Source: Methylobacterium soli (GTDB lineage: Bacteria > Pseudomonadota > Alphaproteobacteria > Rhizobiales > Beijerinckiaceae). From it: 64,000 nucleotides of DNA. Position numbers and translations under genes: made by a program. The stretch lies in the NCBI RefSeq assembly GCF_008806385.1, contig NZ_VZZK01000004.1, forward strand, positions 179,488-243,487. The letters are read 5' to 3'. Shown one piece after another: positions 31,585 to 40,359 of the stretch. Numbering within the stretch: the stretch's first letter is position 1; each line of letters opens with the position of its first letter. The notes beneath the pieces are model-generated. The model saw nothing but the letters and a program-made list of their open reading frames with translations. It did no database searches and had not been told where the DNA came from.

Positions 31585-32901
31585 ATGGTTGGCAGGACAG
31601 GACCCGAGGCGAAGCTGGCCGCGGAGGAAGCCACCGTGCTGCCGATCGAGGATGCGAGCCTCACGGCCTTCTACAAGGACATGACGGTGCCGGAGCGGCG
31701 CACCTTCTGGGCCTGCGCCGCGGGCTGGGCGCTCGACGGCATGGACTTCATGATCTACCCGCTGGTGATCGGCACGATCATCAAGCTGTGGAATGTCGAT
31801 GCGGGCTCGGCCGGGCTTGCCGCCACCGCGACGCTGCTGGCCTCGGCGGTCGGCGGCTGGGCCGCGGGCTACCTCGCCGACCGGATCGGCCGGGTGCGGA
31901 CCCTGCAATTCACCATCCTGTGGTTCTCGTTCTTCTCCCTGGTCTGCGCCTTCGCGCAGGATTTCAACCAGCTCCTGATCGCCCGCGCGCTCCTCGGCCT
32001 CGGCTTCGGCGGCGAGTGGGCGGCCGGCGCCGTCCTGATGGGCGAGACCATCCGGGCGCAGTATCGCGGCCGCGCGGTCGGCTCGGTGCAATCGGGCTGG
32101 GCGATCGGCTGGGGCCTGGCGGTGCTGGCCCAGGCGGTCCTGTTCAGCGCCCTGCCGCCCGAGGAGGCGTGGCGCTGGATGTTCGTGATCGGCGCCGCGC
32201 CGGCCCTTCTGGTGTTCTACCTGCGCGCCTATGTGGAGGAGCCTAAGGTCGCGGCCGAGACGCGCGCCCTCCAGGCCAGCCGGGGCGAGAGCCCGAGCAT
32301 CCTCGAGATCTTCGCGCCGGGCATCCTCAAGACCACGATCCTGGCCTCGCTGCTCTCCACGGGCTGCCAGGGGGGCTACTACGCCATCACCACCTGGCTG
32401 CCGCGCTTCCTCACCACGGAGCGCAAGCTCTCGATCGTCGGCTCCACGGGCTACCTCGCGGCCCTGATCGCCGGCTCCTTCACGGGCTATCTCGTCGGCG
32501 CCTGGCTCTCGGACAAGATCGGCCGGCGCAACCTCTTCCTGGTCTTCTCCCTCGGGGCGATCGGGGTGGTGCTGGCCTATACGCAGCTGCCGCTCTCGAA
32601 CGAGATCCTGTGGGTGCTGGGCTTCCCCCTCGGCTTCTTCGCATCGGGCTACTTCTCCGGCATGGGCGCCTTCCTGACTGAGCTCTACCCGACGCGCCTC
32701 AGGGGGTCGGGCCAGGGCTTCTGCTACAATTTCGGCCGCGGCATCGGGGCCCTGTTCCCGGCGCTCGTGGGCTACATCTCGGCCGGGATGACGCTCGCCA
32801 ACGCCATCGCGATTTTCGCCGTCGGCGCCTACGGTCTGTTCTTCGTCGCAGCCTTCTCGCTGCCCGAGACCCGCGGCAAGGTCCTGCACGTCGATGGCTG
32901 A
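31585..32901 (+). CDS. MFS transporter, sialic acid/aromatic acid:H+ symporter-like
   Basis: A 438-residue major facilitator with twelve membrane segments. Motif A YLADRIGRVRTLQF lies between helices 2 and 3, and DGMDFMIYPLVIGTIIKLW in helix 1 carries the acidic DGMD/DxMD signature of acid:H+ symporters. Import of a sugar acid or aromatic acid is thus likely. Its last 8 bp overlap the next gene, evidence of an operon. Confidence 0.85.
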   Translation: MVGRTGPEAKLAAEEATVLPIEDASLTAFYKDMTVPERRTFWACAAGWALDGMDFMIYPLVIGTIIKLWNVDAGSAGLAATATLLASAVGGWAAGYLADRIGRVRTLQFTILWFSFFSLVCAFAQDFNQLLIARALLGLGFGGEWAAGAVLMGETIRAQYRGRAVGSVQSGWAIGWGLAVLAQAVLFSALPPEEAWRWMFVIGAAPALLVFYLRAYVEEPKVAAETRALQASRGESPSILEIFAPGILKTTILASLLSTGCQGGYYAITTWLPRFLTTERKLSIVGSTGYLAALIAGSFTGYLVGAWLSDKIGRRNLFLVFSLGAIGVVLAYTQLPLSNEILWVLGFPLGFFASGYFSGMGAFLTELYPTRLRGSGQGFCYNFGRGIGALFPALVGYISAGMTLANAIAIFAVGAYGLFFVAAFSLPETRGKVLHVDG

Positions 32902-33790
32902 GATCAGCGCGCCCTCCGCCGACGGACGCCCCTGCCCGGGGCCCGATCCGAGCCCGAGCGGACCGACGCGCTACGCGGTCCCGGCGGGCGCCGTGGACAC
33001 CCACGCCCACGTGATCGGCCTGCCGCCCGAATTCCCGTTCGTCGCCGGGCGCAGCTACACGCCGCCGGAGGCGCGGGCCGAGACCTATCTGCGCATGCTC
33101 GACGCCACCGGGATGGCCTACGGCGTCCTCGTTCAGGTAAGCGTGCACGGCACCGACAACCGGCGCATGCTGGAGGCGCTGCGCGCCCACCGCGAGCGCC
33201 TGCGGGGGATCGCCGTGATCCCCCTCGGGCTGCCCGAGCGCGCGCTGCGGGCGCTCAAGGACGACGGGGTGGTGGGCCTGCGCCTGAACGTCCTCTATGG
33301 CGGCGGCATCGGCTTCGATCACGTGTCGGCCTACGGCGATCTCTGCCGCGACATGGGCTGGCACCTGCAATTCCTGATCGACGCCCGCACGCTGCCGCCC
33401 CTCGCGGCGACGCTGGGACGCCTGCCGGTGCCCTTCGTGGTCGACCATATGGGGCACTTCCCCACCTCGGCCGGGCTCGACGATCCGGGCTTTCGCACCC
33501 TCGTGTCCCTGGTGCGGGATGGGGCCTTCGTGAAGCTGCAGGGCGCCTCGCGCAACTCGGTCGCGGGGCCGCCCTACGCGGACACCATTCCGTTCGCGCG
33601 CATGCTCAACGATGCGGGCCCGGAGCGCTGCCTCTGGGGCTCGGACTGGCCGCACGTCGCGACCTGGGGCCCGATGCCGAAGATCGGCGACCTCCTCGAC
33701 CTGATGGCCGATTGGGTGCCGGATGCGGAGCGGCGGCGCAAGCTCTTCGTCGAGAACCCGCAGCGGCTCTACGGCTTCCCGCCGGCGTGA
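32894..33790 (+). CDS. Amidohydrolase-2 family protein (COG3618-like lactonase)
   Basis: A 298-residue TIM-barrel hydrolase. The metal site begins VDTHAHV (H37, H39) and ends with the conserved Asp in LWGSDWPH; VDHMGH supplies another His. This branch includes sugar lactonases (L-fucono- and L-rhamnono-lactonase) and 2-pyrone-4,6-dicarboxylate lactonase. The neighbouring dehydratase and aldolase favour a sugar-acid lactonase. Overlaps the MFS gene by 8 bp. About 28 residues of Pro/Ser-rich leader precede the domain. Confidence 0.8.
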   Translation: MAEISAPSADGRPCPGPDPSPSGPTRYAVPAGAVDTHAHVIGLPPEFPFVAGRSYTPPEARAETYLRMLDATGMAYGVLVQVSVHGTDNRRMLEALRAHRERLRGIAVIPLGLPERALRALKDDGVVGLRLNVLYGGGIGFDHVSAYGDLCRDMGWHLQFLIDARTLPPLAATLGRLPVPFVVDHMGHFPTSAGLDDPGFRTLVSLVRDGAFVKLQGASRNSVAGPPYADTIPFARMLNDAGPERCLWGSDWPHVATWGPMPKIGDLLDLMADWVPDAERRRKLFVENPQRLYGFPPA

Positions 33791-33839
33791 GACGCCGGCC
33801 GTGCCGGCCCCGGCCGCCAGCGCCTGAGAGGAGACGACC

Positions 33840-35237
33840 ATGGATGCCAGCGCCGGGATTCCGGACCTGCTCGCGCGGCTCGGGGCGCGGCTCGGCCCCG
33901 CCGGCCTCGTCACCGACGCGGCCGATCTCGCGCCCTACGCGATCGATTGGCGCCGGATGTTTCACGGCCGGCCCGCGGCGGTCGCGCGCCCGGGGAGCAC
34001 CGCAGACGTCGCGGCCGTGGTCGATCTCTGTCGGGCGGCCGGCGTCCCGATCGTGCCCCAGGGCGGCCATACGGGGCTCGCCGGCGCGGCGACGCCGGAC
34101 GCCTCCGGGCGGCAGATCGTGCTCTCCCTCGCGCGCATGAACGCCGTGCGGGCCGTCGATCCGGTCGGCCTCACGATCGAGGCCGAGGCGGGCTGCATCC
34201 TGCGCCAGGCCAAGGACGCGGCCGAGGCCGCCGGCCGGTTCCTGCCCGTGACGCTCGCGGCGGAGGGCTCGGCGATGATCGGCGGGATCGTGGCGACCAA
34301 TGCCGGGGGCCTCAACGTGCTGCGCTACGGCATGACCCGTGGCCTCGTCCTCGGCCTCGAGGTGGTGCTCCCCGACGGGACGGTCCTGGACGGCCTGCGG
34401 GCGCTCCGGAAGGACAATGCGGGCTACGACTGGAAGCAGCTCTTCATCGGCGCGGAGGGAACCCTCGGGATCGTCACCGCGGCGATCCTGCGCCTCGTCG
34501 CCCGGCCGCGCCACACCGCGACGGCACTCCTCGCCGTCGCGGATCCGGCGGCGGCCCTGCGGATCCTGCACGGGGCCCACGACGCGCTCGGCGAAACAAT
34601 CCAGGCCTTCGAGCTGATCTCCCGCACCTCGATGGACCTCGTCGCCGAGCATGCGGGCCTGCACAGCCCCCTCGCGGGCGCGGCCTGGTCCGTGCTGATC
34701 GAGGCCGGATCGAGCCTGCTCGGCCTGCGCGAGGCCTTCGAATCCGTGCTCGGGGCAGCCCTCGAGAGCGGCGATGCGGTCGACGGCGTCCTGGCGGAAT
34801 CCGGCCAGCAGGCGGCCGGGCTCTGGGCGCTGCGCGAGGGGGTCTCGGAGGCGGAAGGCCGCACTGGCCGAAGCGTGAAGCACGACGTCTCGGTGCCGAT
34901 CTCGGCGATCCCAGCTTTCCTCGACGAGACCGCGCGCGCCCTTGCCGCCGGGGCGCCGGCGGCCCGCGGCAACGTCTTCGGCCACATGGGTGACGGCAAC
35001 ATCCACTACAACGTCCTGGTCGGCCCGGACGACACCACCGAGGCCATCAACGCCATCGTGCACGGCGTGGTCGAGCGCTTCGGCGGAAGCATCTCGGCCG
35101 AGCACGGCATCGGGCAGTACCGGGTGGCGGAGCTTCAGCGCCACCGCCGGCCGGCGGAGCTCGACCTCGCGCGCCGGATCAAGCACGCGATCGACCCGCA
35201 GGGCCTGATGAATCCCGGCAAGGTGCTGCCCCCGTAA
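33840..35237 (+). CDS. GlcD-like FAD-linked oxidase (D-2-hydroxyacid dehydrogenase)
   Basis: A 465-residue flavoprotein with an FAD_binding_4 domain (about 40-180: RPGSTADVAAVVDLCRAAGVPIVPQGGHTGLAGAA) and an FAD-oxidase C domain ending NVFGHMGDGNIHYNVL and AEHGIGQYR, with the catalytic and metal His residues. It would oxidise D-lactate, glycolate, D-2-hydroxyglutarate or a sugar-derived 2-hydroxyacid. No GlcE or GlcF subunits are next to it, so a stand-alone enzyme is more likely than glycolate oxidase complex. In a sugar-acid pathway it could oxidise the glycolate formed from an aldolase product. Confidence 0.85.
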   Translation: MDASAGIPDLLARLGARLGPAGLVTDAADLAPYAIDWRRMFHGRPAAVARPGSTADVAAVVDLCRAAGVPIVPQGGHTGLAGAATPDASGRQIVLSLARMNAVRAVDPVGLTIEAEAGCILRQAKDAAEAAGRFLPVTLAAEGSAMIGGIVATNAGGLNVLRYGMTRGLVLGLEVVLPDGTVLDGLRALRKDNAGYDWKQLFIGAEGTLGIVTAAILRLVARPRHTATALLAVADPAAALRILHGAHDALGETIQAFELISRTSMDLVAEHAGLHSPLAGAAWSVLIEAGSSLLGLREAFESVLGAALESGDAVDGVLAESGQQAAGLWALREGVSEAEGRTGRSVKHDVSVPISAIPAFLDETARALAAGAPAARGNVFGHMGDGNIHYNVLVGPDDTTEAINAIVHGVVERFGGSISAEHGIGQYRVAELQRHRRPAELDLARRIKHAIDPQGLMNPGKVLPP

Positions 35238-35268
35238 CGCGTCTCCCCCAGACCGGAGCTTCAGCCCC

Positions 35269-36306
35269 GTGAGCGATCCCTCCACCGGCCCGGCCCGCGA
35301 GATCCTGCCTCTCGTGGTGATGACGAACCCGATCCACCCGGAGGCGGAGGCGCTGCTGCGGCCCCGGGCCCGCCTGATCACCGCCCCCGACACCCGCGCG
35401 GAGACGCTCCGCGCCCTCGCGGCCGAGGCGACGGGGCTCATCGTGCGCGCCCAGCTCCCGGACGACATCCTCGACCACGCGCCGCACCTGCGCGGCATCG
35501 TCCGCCACGGTGTCGGGCTCGACTTCGTCCCAATCCCGGCCGCGACGGCGCGGGGCATCCCGGTCGCGAACCTGCCCGGCAGCAACACCCAGGCGGTCGC
35601 CGAGCACGTCTTCGCGGCCCTGTTCCATCTGCGCCGGAAGCTCGCGAGCCTCGACGCGATCCTGCGGGACAGGGGCTGGATCGCCGCCAAGCCGCTCGCG
35701 AGCGATCTCGACGAGGTCGGCGGCAGCACGCTGGGCATCCTCGGCACCGGCGAGATCGGGCGCCGGGTCGCCGGGATCGCCAAGGCCGGCTTCGGCATGC
35801 GGGTGCTCGGCCATTCGCGCAGCAACCGCAACCTCGACGGGCTGATCGAGCCGGTCGACCGGGAGACCCTGTTCTCCGAGAGCGACGCCGTCGTGGTCGC
35901 CTGCCCGCTGAATGACGCGACGCGCGGCCTCGTCGATGCCCGTCTGATCCGCCGTATGCGCGGGCGCGCGGTCCTCATCAACGTGGCGCGGGGCCCGATC
36001 GTCGAGGCCGCAGCCCTCGCCGAGGCCCTGATGGCGGGCCGGATCGCGGGGGCCGCCCTCGACGTCTTCGAGATCCAGCCGCTGCCTGGCGATCACCCGC
36101 TCCTTGCCTGCCCGAACCTGCTCCTGACACCGCATGTCGCCGGCACCAGCGCCACGAGCCTGCGCGTCATGGGTCGCGGCGCGGCCGAGGAGATGCTGCG
36201 CATCCTCGCCGGCGCGCCGCCGCGCAACCTCGTCAACCCGGAGGCGCTGGCGAACCTGAGCCGCAGGACCGGCCGGGCGGAGAGGGGTGAGCCCGCGGTT
36301 CGTTGA
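35269..36306 (+). CDS. D-isomer-specific 2-hydroxyacid dehydrogenase (PGDH-like)
   Basis: A 345-residue NAD(P)-dependent dehydrogenase. The nucleotide fold carries LGILGTGEIGRRV; the catalytic Arg is in NVARGPIV, the Glu in DVFEIQPL and the His in LTPHVAGTS. Length and lack of an ACT domain suggest a glyoxylate/hydroxypyruvate reductase or hydroxyacid dehydrogenase rather than serine biosynthesis. The start is GTG at 35269, 31 bp after the FAD oxidase gene. Confidence 0.85.
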   Translation: MSDPSTGPAREILPLVVMTNPIHPEAEALLRPRARLITAPDTRAETLRALAAEATGLIVRAQLPDDILDHAPHLRGIVRHGVGLDFVPIPAATARGIPVANLPGSNTQAVAEHVFAALFHLRRKLASLDAILRDRGWIAAKPLASDLDEVGGSTLGILGTGEIGRRVAGIAKAGFGMRVLGHSRSNRNLDGLIEPVDRETLFSESDAVVVACPLNDATRGLVDARLIRRMRGRAVLINVARGPIVEAAALAEALMAGRIAGAALDVFEIQPLPGDHPLLACPNLLLTPHVAGTSATSLRVMGRGAAEEMLRILAGAPPRNLVNPEALANLSRRTGRAERGEPAVR

Positions 36307-36365
36307 CGAAGCCTCACCGACCGCATGCCGCCACCGCATGCGCGCGATGTCGCGCGGGCGATTGC

Positions 36366-36377
36366 TGCACCGCAGCA
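36366..36377 (+). promoter_or_regulatory. AniA/PhaR-type motif
   Basis: TGCACCGCAGCA fits TGCRNYGCASMA. It is also part of a larger perfect inverted repeat TGCTGC-ACC-GCAGCA (36363-36377), the CTGC-N3-GCAG form described for PhaR. It lies 64 bp before the ATG of the 45-residue gene. Confidence 0.45.
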
Positions 36378-36441
36378 TGAAGCGCATCTCGGGTCTTCGG
36401 AAGCATCCCGCTTCGCCCTTCGAGATCCTCGCGAGACCGCA

Positions 36442-36579
36442 ATGCCCACCTCGATTCCCACCTGGGCCGGCCCCGGCCAGCCCCGCAGCGCGCCGGAGCG
36501 CGGCCTGTTCGACCGCATGATCCAGGCTTGGCTCGGCCATTATCAGCGCCTCATCGACTCGGGCAGCCATCCGCTCTGA
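36442..36579 (+). CDS. Small hypothetical protein (45 residues)
   Basis: MPTSIPTWAGPGQPRSAPER, then GLFDRMIQAWLGHYQRLIDSGSHPL: a Pro-rich start and one amphipathic helix with aromatic residues. The helix could bind a surface or a partner. No strong ribosome binding site. A PhaR-like box upstream suggests a link to PHB metabolism, which is inference. Confidence 0.4.
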   Translation: MPTSIPTWAGPGQPRSAPERGLFDRMIQAWLGHYQRLIDSGSHPL

Positions 36580-36736
36580 CCCGCGGCGGCGGCGGTCCGC
36601 CGGGCGTCGCGCGGCGTCGAAGGAAGCCGGCACGCGAGCGGATATCGGGTGAAAGATGCGGACCCGCGCTTAACCCCGGGTCCCTCACGTCCTAAGAGGT
36701 GGCGAACGCGAAGCACACGCAACCGAGGAGACGTTC

Positions 36737-37522
36737 ATGGATCTGGGTCTGCGCGGAAAGACGGCCCTCGTGCTCGGGGCCGGCGGCGGACTGGGGCGGG
36801 CTATCGCGACCTCGCTCGCGGGGGAGGGCGCCCGCGTCGCCGTCGCCGACATCGACGCGGATTCCCTCGCACCGACGATGCAGGCGATCGCGGCGGCCGG
36901 ATCCGAGGGGCTCGCCCTGACCTGGGACCTCGCCGACCTTGCCCAGATCGAGGGGCATGTGAGCGCGATCGAGGCGCGGTTCGGCCCGGTCGACATCCTC
37001 GTCAACAACACGGGCGGCCCGCCGCCGACCCCGGCAGCCGGGCAGCCGCCGGAGACCTGGGCGAAGCAGTTCCAGGCCATGGTGGTCTCGGTGATCGCCG
37101 TGACCGATCGGGTCCTGCCGCAGATGCGGGCGCGCCGCTGGGGCCGGGTGATCACCAGCACCTCCTCGGGCGTCGTCGCGCCGATCGCGAATCTCGCCAT
37201 CTCGAACGCGCTGCGGCTCTCGCTCGTCGGCTGGTCGAAGACCCTCGCCCGCGAGGTCGGGCCGGACGGCGTCACGGTCAACATCGTGCTGCCCGGGCGC
37301 ATCGCCACGAAGCGCATCCTGTTCCTCGACGAGGCCAAGGCGAAGCGCGAGGGGCGCGAGCCCGCCGCGGTCACGGCCGAGAGCACGGCCGCCATCCCGC
37401 TCGGACGCTACGGCGACCCGCGCGAATACGCCGACGTGGTGACCTTCCTGGCGAGCACGCGGGCCTCCTACGTCACCGGATCGGTGACGCGGATCGACGG
37501 CGGCCTGATCCCGAGCGTCTGA
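36737..37522 (+). CDS. Atypical SDR-family oxidoreductase
   Basis: A 261-residue Rossmann-fold protein. The cofactor region LVLGAGGGLGRAIA and NNTGGPPPTPA are typical, but the catalytic YxxxK is missing: the aligned segment reads AISNALRLSL, with Ser for Tyr and Arg for Lys. This matches a known group of beta-ketoacyl-reductase-like SDRs (with the NNxGGP motif) that lack the usual tetrad. Whether it is an enzyme is open; a lactone- or sugar-related dehydrogenase role is suggested by its neighbours. AGGAG precedes the ATG. Confidence 0.8.
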   Translation: MDLGLRGKTALVLGAGGGLGRAIATSLAGEGARVAVADIDADSLAPTMQAIAAAGSEGLALTWDLADLAQIEGHVSAIEARFGPVDILVNNTGGPPPTPAAGQPPETWAKQFQAMVVSVIAVTDRVLPQMRARRWGRVITSTSSGVVAPIANLAISNALRLSLVGWSKTLAREVGPDGVTVNIVLPGRIATKRILFLDEAKAKREGREPAAVTAESTAAIPLGRYGDPREYADVVTFLASTRASYVTGSVTRIDGGLIPSV

Positions 37523-37565
37523 CGCGCGCCGCGTGATATCGGGCCCGCAAACCCAGGAGGACACC

Positions 37566-38501
37566 ATGGCTCTGACCAGCGCGATCAAGGGCGTGATCCC
37601 GATCGCCCCGACGCCCTTCCACCCCGACGGGCGCGTCGACGAGACCTCCCTCGACCGCATGGCCGATTTCTTCCTCGGCGCGGAGGTCGACGGCGTCACC
37701 ATCCTGGGCCAGCTCGGCGAGGCGCCCAAGCTCGATCATGCGGAGGCGGTCGCCATCGCCCGGCGCGTCATCGGGCGCCTGACCATCCCGGTCCTCGTCG
37801 GCGTCTCGGCGCCGGGCTTCGCGGCGATGCGGGCGCTCGCCCGCGAGGTGATGGAGCTCGGTGCGGCCGGCGTCATGATCGGCCCGCCCAACACCCTGCG
37901 CACCGACGACCAGATTGTCGCCTATTACCGCAACGCCGCCGAGGCGATCGGCCCCGACGTGCCCTTCGTGATCCAGGATTACCCGCTGACCTTCTCGGTG
38001 GTGATGACGCCATCGGTGATCCGCCGGATCGTGACCGAGACCCCGTCCTGCGTCATGCTCAAGCACGAGGACTGGCCGGGCCTCGACAAGATCACGGCGC
38101 TGCGCGCCTTCGAGCAGGACGGGTCGATGCGCCACATCGCGATCCTGACCGGCAATGGCGGCCTGTTCCTCGATTTCGAGATGGAGCGCGGCGCGGACGG
38201 GGCGAATACCGGCTACGCCTTCCCGGAGATGCTGGTCGACGTGGTCCGCCTCTCGGCGGCAGGCCAGCGCGACGCGGCCCACGACCTGTTCGACGCGCAC
38301 CTGCCCTATCTGCGCTACGAGCAGCAGCAGGGCCCGCTCGGCCTCGCCGTGCGCAAATACGTGTTCCAGCGGCGCGGGATCTTCGCCTCGGACGCCCAGC
38401 GCAAGCCCGCCGCCAGCCTCTCGGCGCAGGCGAAGGGCGAGGTCGATTACCTGCTGTCGCGCATCGCCCGCGTCGATCCCCGCGCCCGGATGGCGACCTG
38501 A
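37566..38501 (+). CDS. Dihydrodipicolinate synthase-family aldolase/dehydratase
   Basis: A 311-residue class I TIM-barrel lyase. The Schiff-base lysine is K166 (VMLKHED) and the conserved Tyr is Y139 (IQDYP); the GxxGE loop reads LGQLGEAPKL, which departs from the GTTGE of true DapA and fits 2-keto-3-deoxy sugar acid aldolases or dehydratases. It follows the SDR by 43 bp and precedes the IlvD/EDD dehydratase by 27 bp. Splitting a 2-keto-3-deoxy acid to pyruvate and an aldehyde is the likely role. Confidence 0.85.
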   Translation: MALTSAIKGVIPIAPTPFHPDGRVDETSLDRMADFFLGAEVDGVTILGQLGEAPKLDHAEAVAIARRVIGRLTIPVLVGVSAPGFAAMRALAREVMELGAAGVMIGPPNTLRTDDQIVAYYRNAAEAIGPDVPFVIQDYPLTFSVVMTPSVIRRIVTETPSCVMLKHEDWPGLDKITALRAFEQDGSMRHIAILTGNGGLFLDFEMERGADGANTGYAFPEMLVDVVRLSAAGQRDAAHDLFDAHLPYLRYEQQQGPLGLAVRKYVFQRRGIFASDAQRKPAASLSAQAKGEVDYLLSRIARVDPRARMAT

Positions 38502-38528
38502 CTTCCCTGGACGGACGAGGCCGACACC

Positions 38529-40259
38529 ATGAGCAAGGGTCTGCGCAAGGGCCTCACCAGCTACGGCGATGCCGGCTTCTCCCTGTTCCTGCGCAAGGCC
38601 TTCATCAAGGCCGCGGGCTACTCGGACGACGCCCTCGACCGGCCGATCGTCGGCATCACCAACACGGCGAGCGACTACAATCCGTGCCACGGCAACGCCC
38701 CGGCCCTGATCGAGGCGGCCAAGCGCGGCGTGATGCTGGCCGGCGGCCTCCCGATGGTGTTCCCGACGATCTCGATCCACGAGAGCTTCGCCCACCCGAC
38801 CTCGATGTACCTGCGCAACCTGATGGCGATGGATACCGAGGAGATGATCCGGGCCCAGCCGATGGACGCCGTCATCGTGATCGGGGGCTGCGACAAGACC
38901 CTGCCGGCGCAGATCATGGCGGTGGCGAGCGTCGACCTGCCGAGCGTGGTGATCCCGGTGGGGCCCATGGTGGTGGGCCACCACAAGGGCGAGGTGCTCG
39001 GCGCCTGCACGGATTGCCGCCGGCTCTGGGGCGCGCACCGGGCCGGGACGATCGACGAGGACGAGATCGAGCGGGTCAACGGCCGGCTCGCGCCCTCCGT
39101 CGGCACCTGCATGGTGATGGGCACGGCGAGCACGATGGCCTGCATCGCGGAGGCGCTCGGCTTGGCCCTACCCATGAGCGCGACCGTGCCGGCCCCCCAT
39201 GCCGAACGCATCCGGATCGCCGAGCAGAGCGGCCGGCGCGCCGCCGCGATGGCGATGTCGGGCGGCCCGCGCCCGAGCGACCTCCTGACGCCCGCCTCCT
39301 TCCGGAACGCCCAGATCGTCATGCAGGCGATCGGCGGCTCCACCAACGGGCTGATCCATCTCACGGCGATCGCCAACCGGACGCCGAACCGGATCGACCT
39401 CGACGCCTTCGACGCTCTCGGCCGGACCGCGCCGGTGCTGATCGACCTAAAACCCTCCGGCGAGCACTACATGGAGCATTTCCACCATGCGGGCGGCGTG
39501 CCGGCGCTGATGCGCCGGCTCGGCGACCACCTCGACCTCGACGCCCGGACAGTGGCGGGCGGGACGCTCCGGGACGTGGTGGCGGCGGCCGAGGAGGTCC
39601 CCGGCCAGACGGTGATCCGCTCAGGCACGGATCCGATCAAGCCGGTCGGCGCCATGGCGGTCCTGCGCGGCAACCTCGCGCCCCGCGGCGCCCTGATCAA
39701 GCACAGCGCCGCGAGCCCGTCGCTCCTCCAGCATACCGGGCGGGCGATCGTGTTCACGTCGATCCTCGACATGACGACCCGGATCGACGATCCCGAGCTC
39801 GACGTCGCGCCCGAGGACATCCTGGTCCTGCAGAACGGCGGCCCCAAGGGCGCGCCCGGCATGCCGGAGGCGGGCTACCTGCCGATCCCGAAGAAACTCC
39901 TGGCGCGCGGGGTCAAGGACATGGTGCGCATCTCGGACGCGCGCATGAGCGGCACCGCCTTCGGCACCATCGTGCTGCACATCACCCCGGAATCCGCCGA
40001 TGGCGGCCCGCTCGGCCTCGTCCGGACCGGGGACCGCATCCGCCTCGACACCGCGGGACGGCGCATCGACCTGCTGGTGGACGAGGCGGAGCTCGCGCGC
40101 CGGCGCGCCGCGCAGGAACCGACGCCCCGGCCCGTCTGGGCGGAGCGCGGCTATGCCCGCCTCTTCCACGACACGGTCCTGCAGGCGGACGAGGGCTGCG
40201 ACTTCGCGTTCCTGCGCGCCGCGCCGAAGCCGCCCGGAGAAGGATCCGCAGGACCGTAG
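38529..40259 (+). CDS. IlvD/EDD-family dehydratase (sugar-acid dehydratase)
   Basis: A 576-residue iron-sulfur dehydratase. The cluster ligands are C53 (NPCHGN), C121 (GGCDKT) and C194 (GTCMVMGTAST). The C-terminal barrel contains the conserved KHSAASP and SDARMSGT segments; the Ser in SGT is the catalytic base in relatives. Length and context favour an aldonic-acid dehydratase (arabonate, xylonate, gluconate type) over dihydroxyacid dehydratase IlvD. Last gene of the rightward cluster. Confidence 0.9.
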   Translation: MSKGLRKGLTSYGDAGFSLFLRKAFIKAAGYSDDALDRPIVGITNTASDYNPCHGNAPALIEAAKRGVMLAGGLPMVFPTISIHESFAHPTSMYLRNLMAMDTEEMIRAQPMDAVIVIGGCDKTLPAQIMAVASVDLPSVVIPVGPMVVGHHKGEVLGACTDCRRLWGAHRAGTIDEDEIERVNGRLAPSVGTCMVMGTASTMACIAEALGLALPMSATVPAPHAERIRIAEQSGRRAAAMAMSGGPRPSDLLTPASFRNAQIVMQAIGGSTNGLIHLTAIANRTPNRIDLDAFDALGRTAPVLIDLKPSGEHYMEHFHHAGGVPALMRRLGDHLDLDARTVAGGTLRDVVAAAEEVPGQTVIRSGTDPIKPVGAMAVLRGNLAPRGALIKHSAASPSLLQHTGRAIVFTSILDMTTRIDDPELDVAPEDILVLQNGGPKGAPGMPEAGYLPIPKKLLARGVKDMVRISDARMSGTAFGTIVLHITPESADGGPLGLVRTGDRIRLDTAGRRIDLLVDEAELARRRAAQEPTPRPVWAERGYARLFHDTVLQADEGCDFAFLRAAPKPPGEGSAGP

Positions 40260-40263
40260 GTCC

Positions 40264-40303
40264 CGGCCCCGCCGAGGCGATCGATCGCCGCCTGTTGGGG
40301 CCG
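40264..40303. terminator. Possible bidirectional terminator between convergent genes
   Basis: CGGCCCC / GGGGCCG stem enclosing the 14-bp palindrome GGCGATCGATCGCC. It lies between the dehydratase and cyclase stops. No T-run on either strand. Confidence 0.4.
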
Positions 40304-40359
40304 CCGGGCTTGCCGCAGTTGGGCTTGCGGCTCGTCCCACGGCGACAGCCCGGGCCGCC

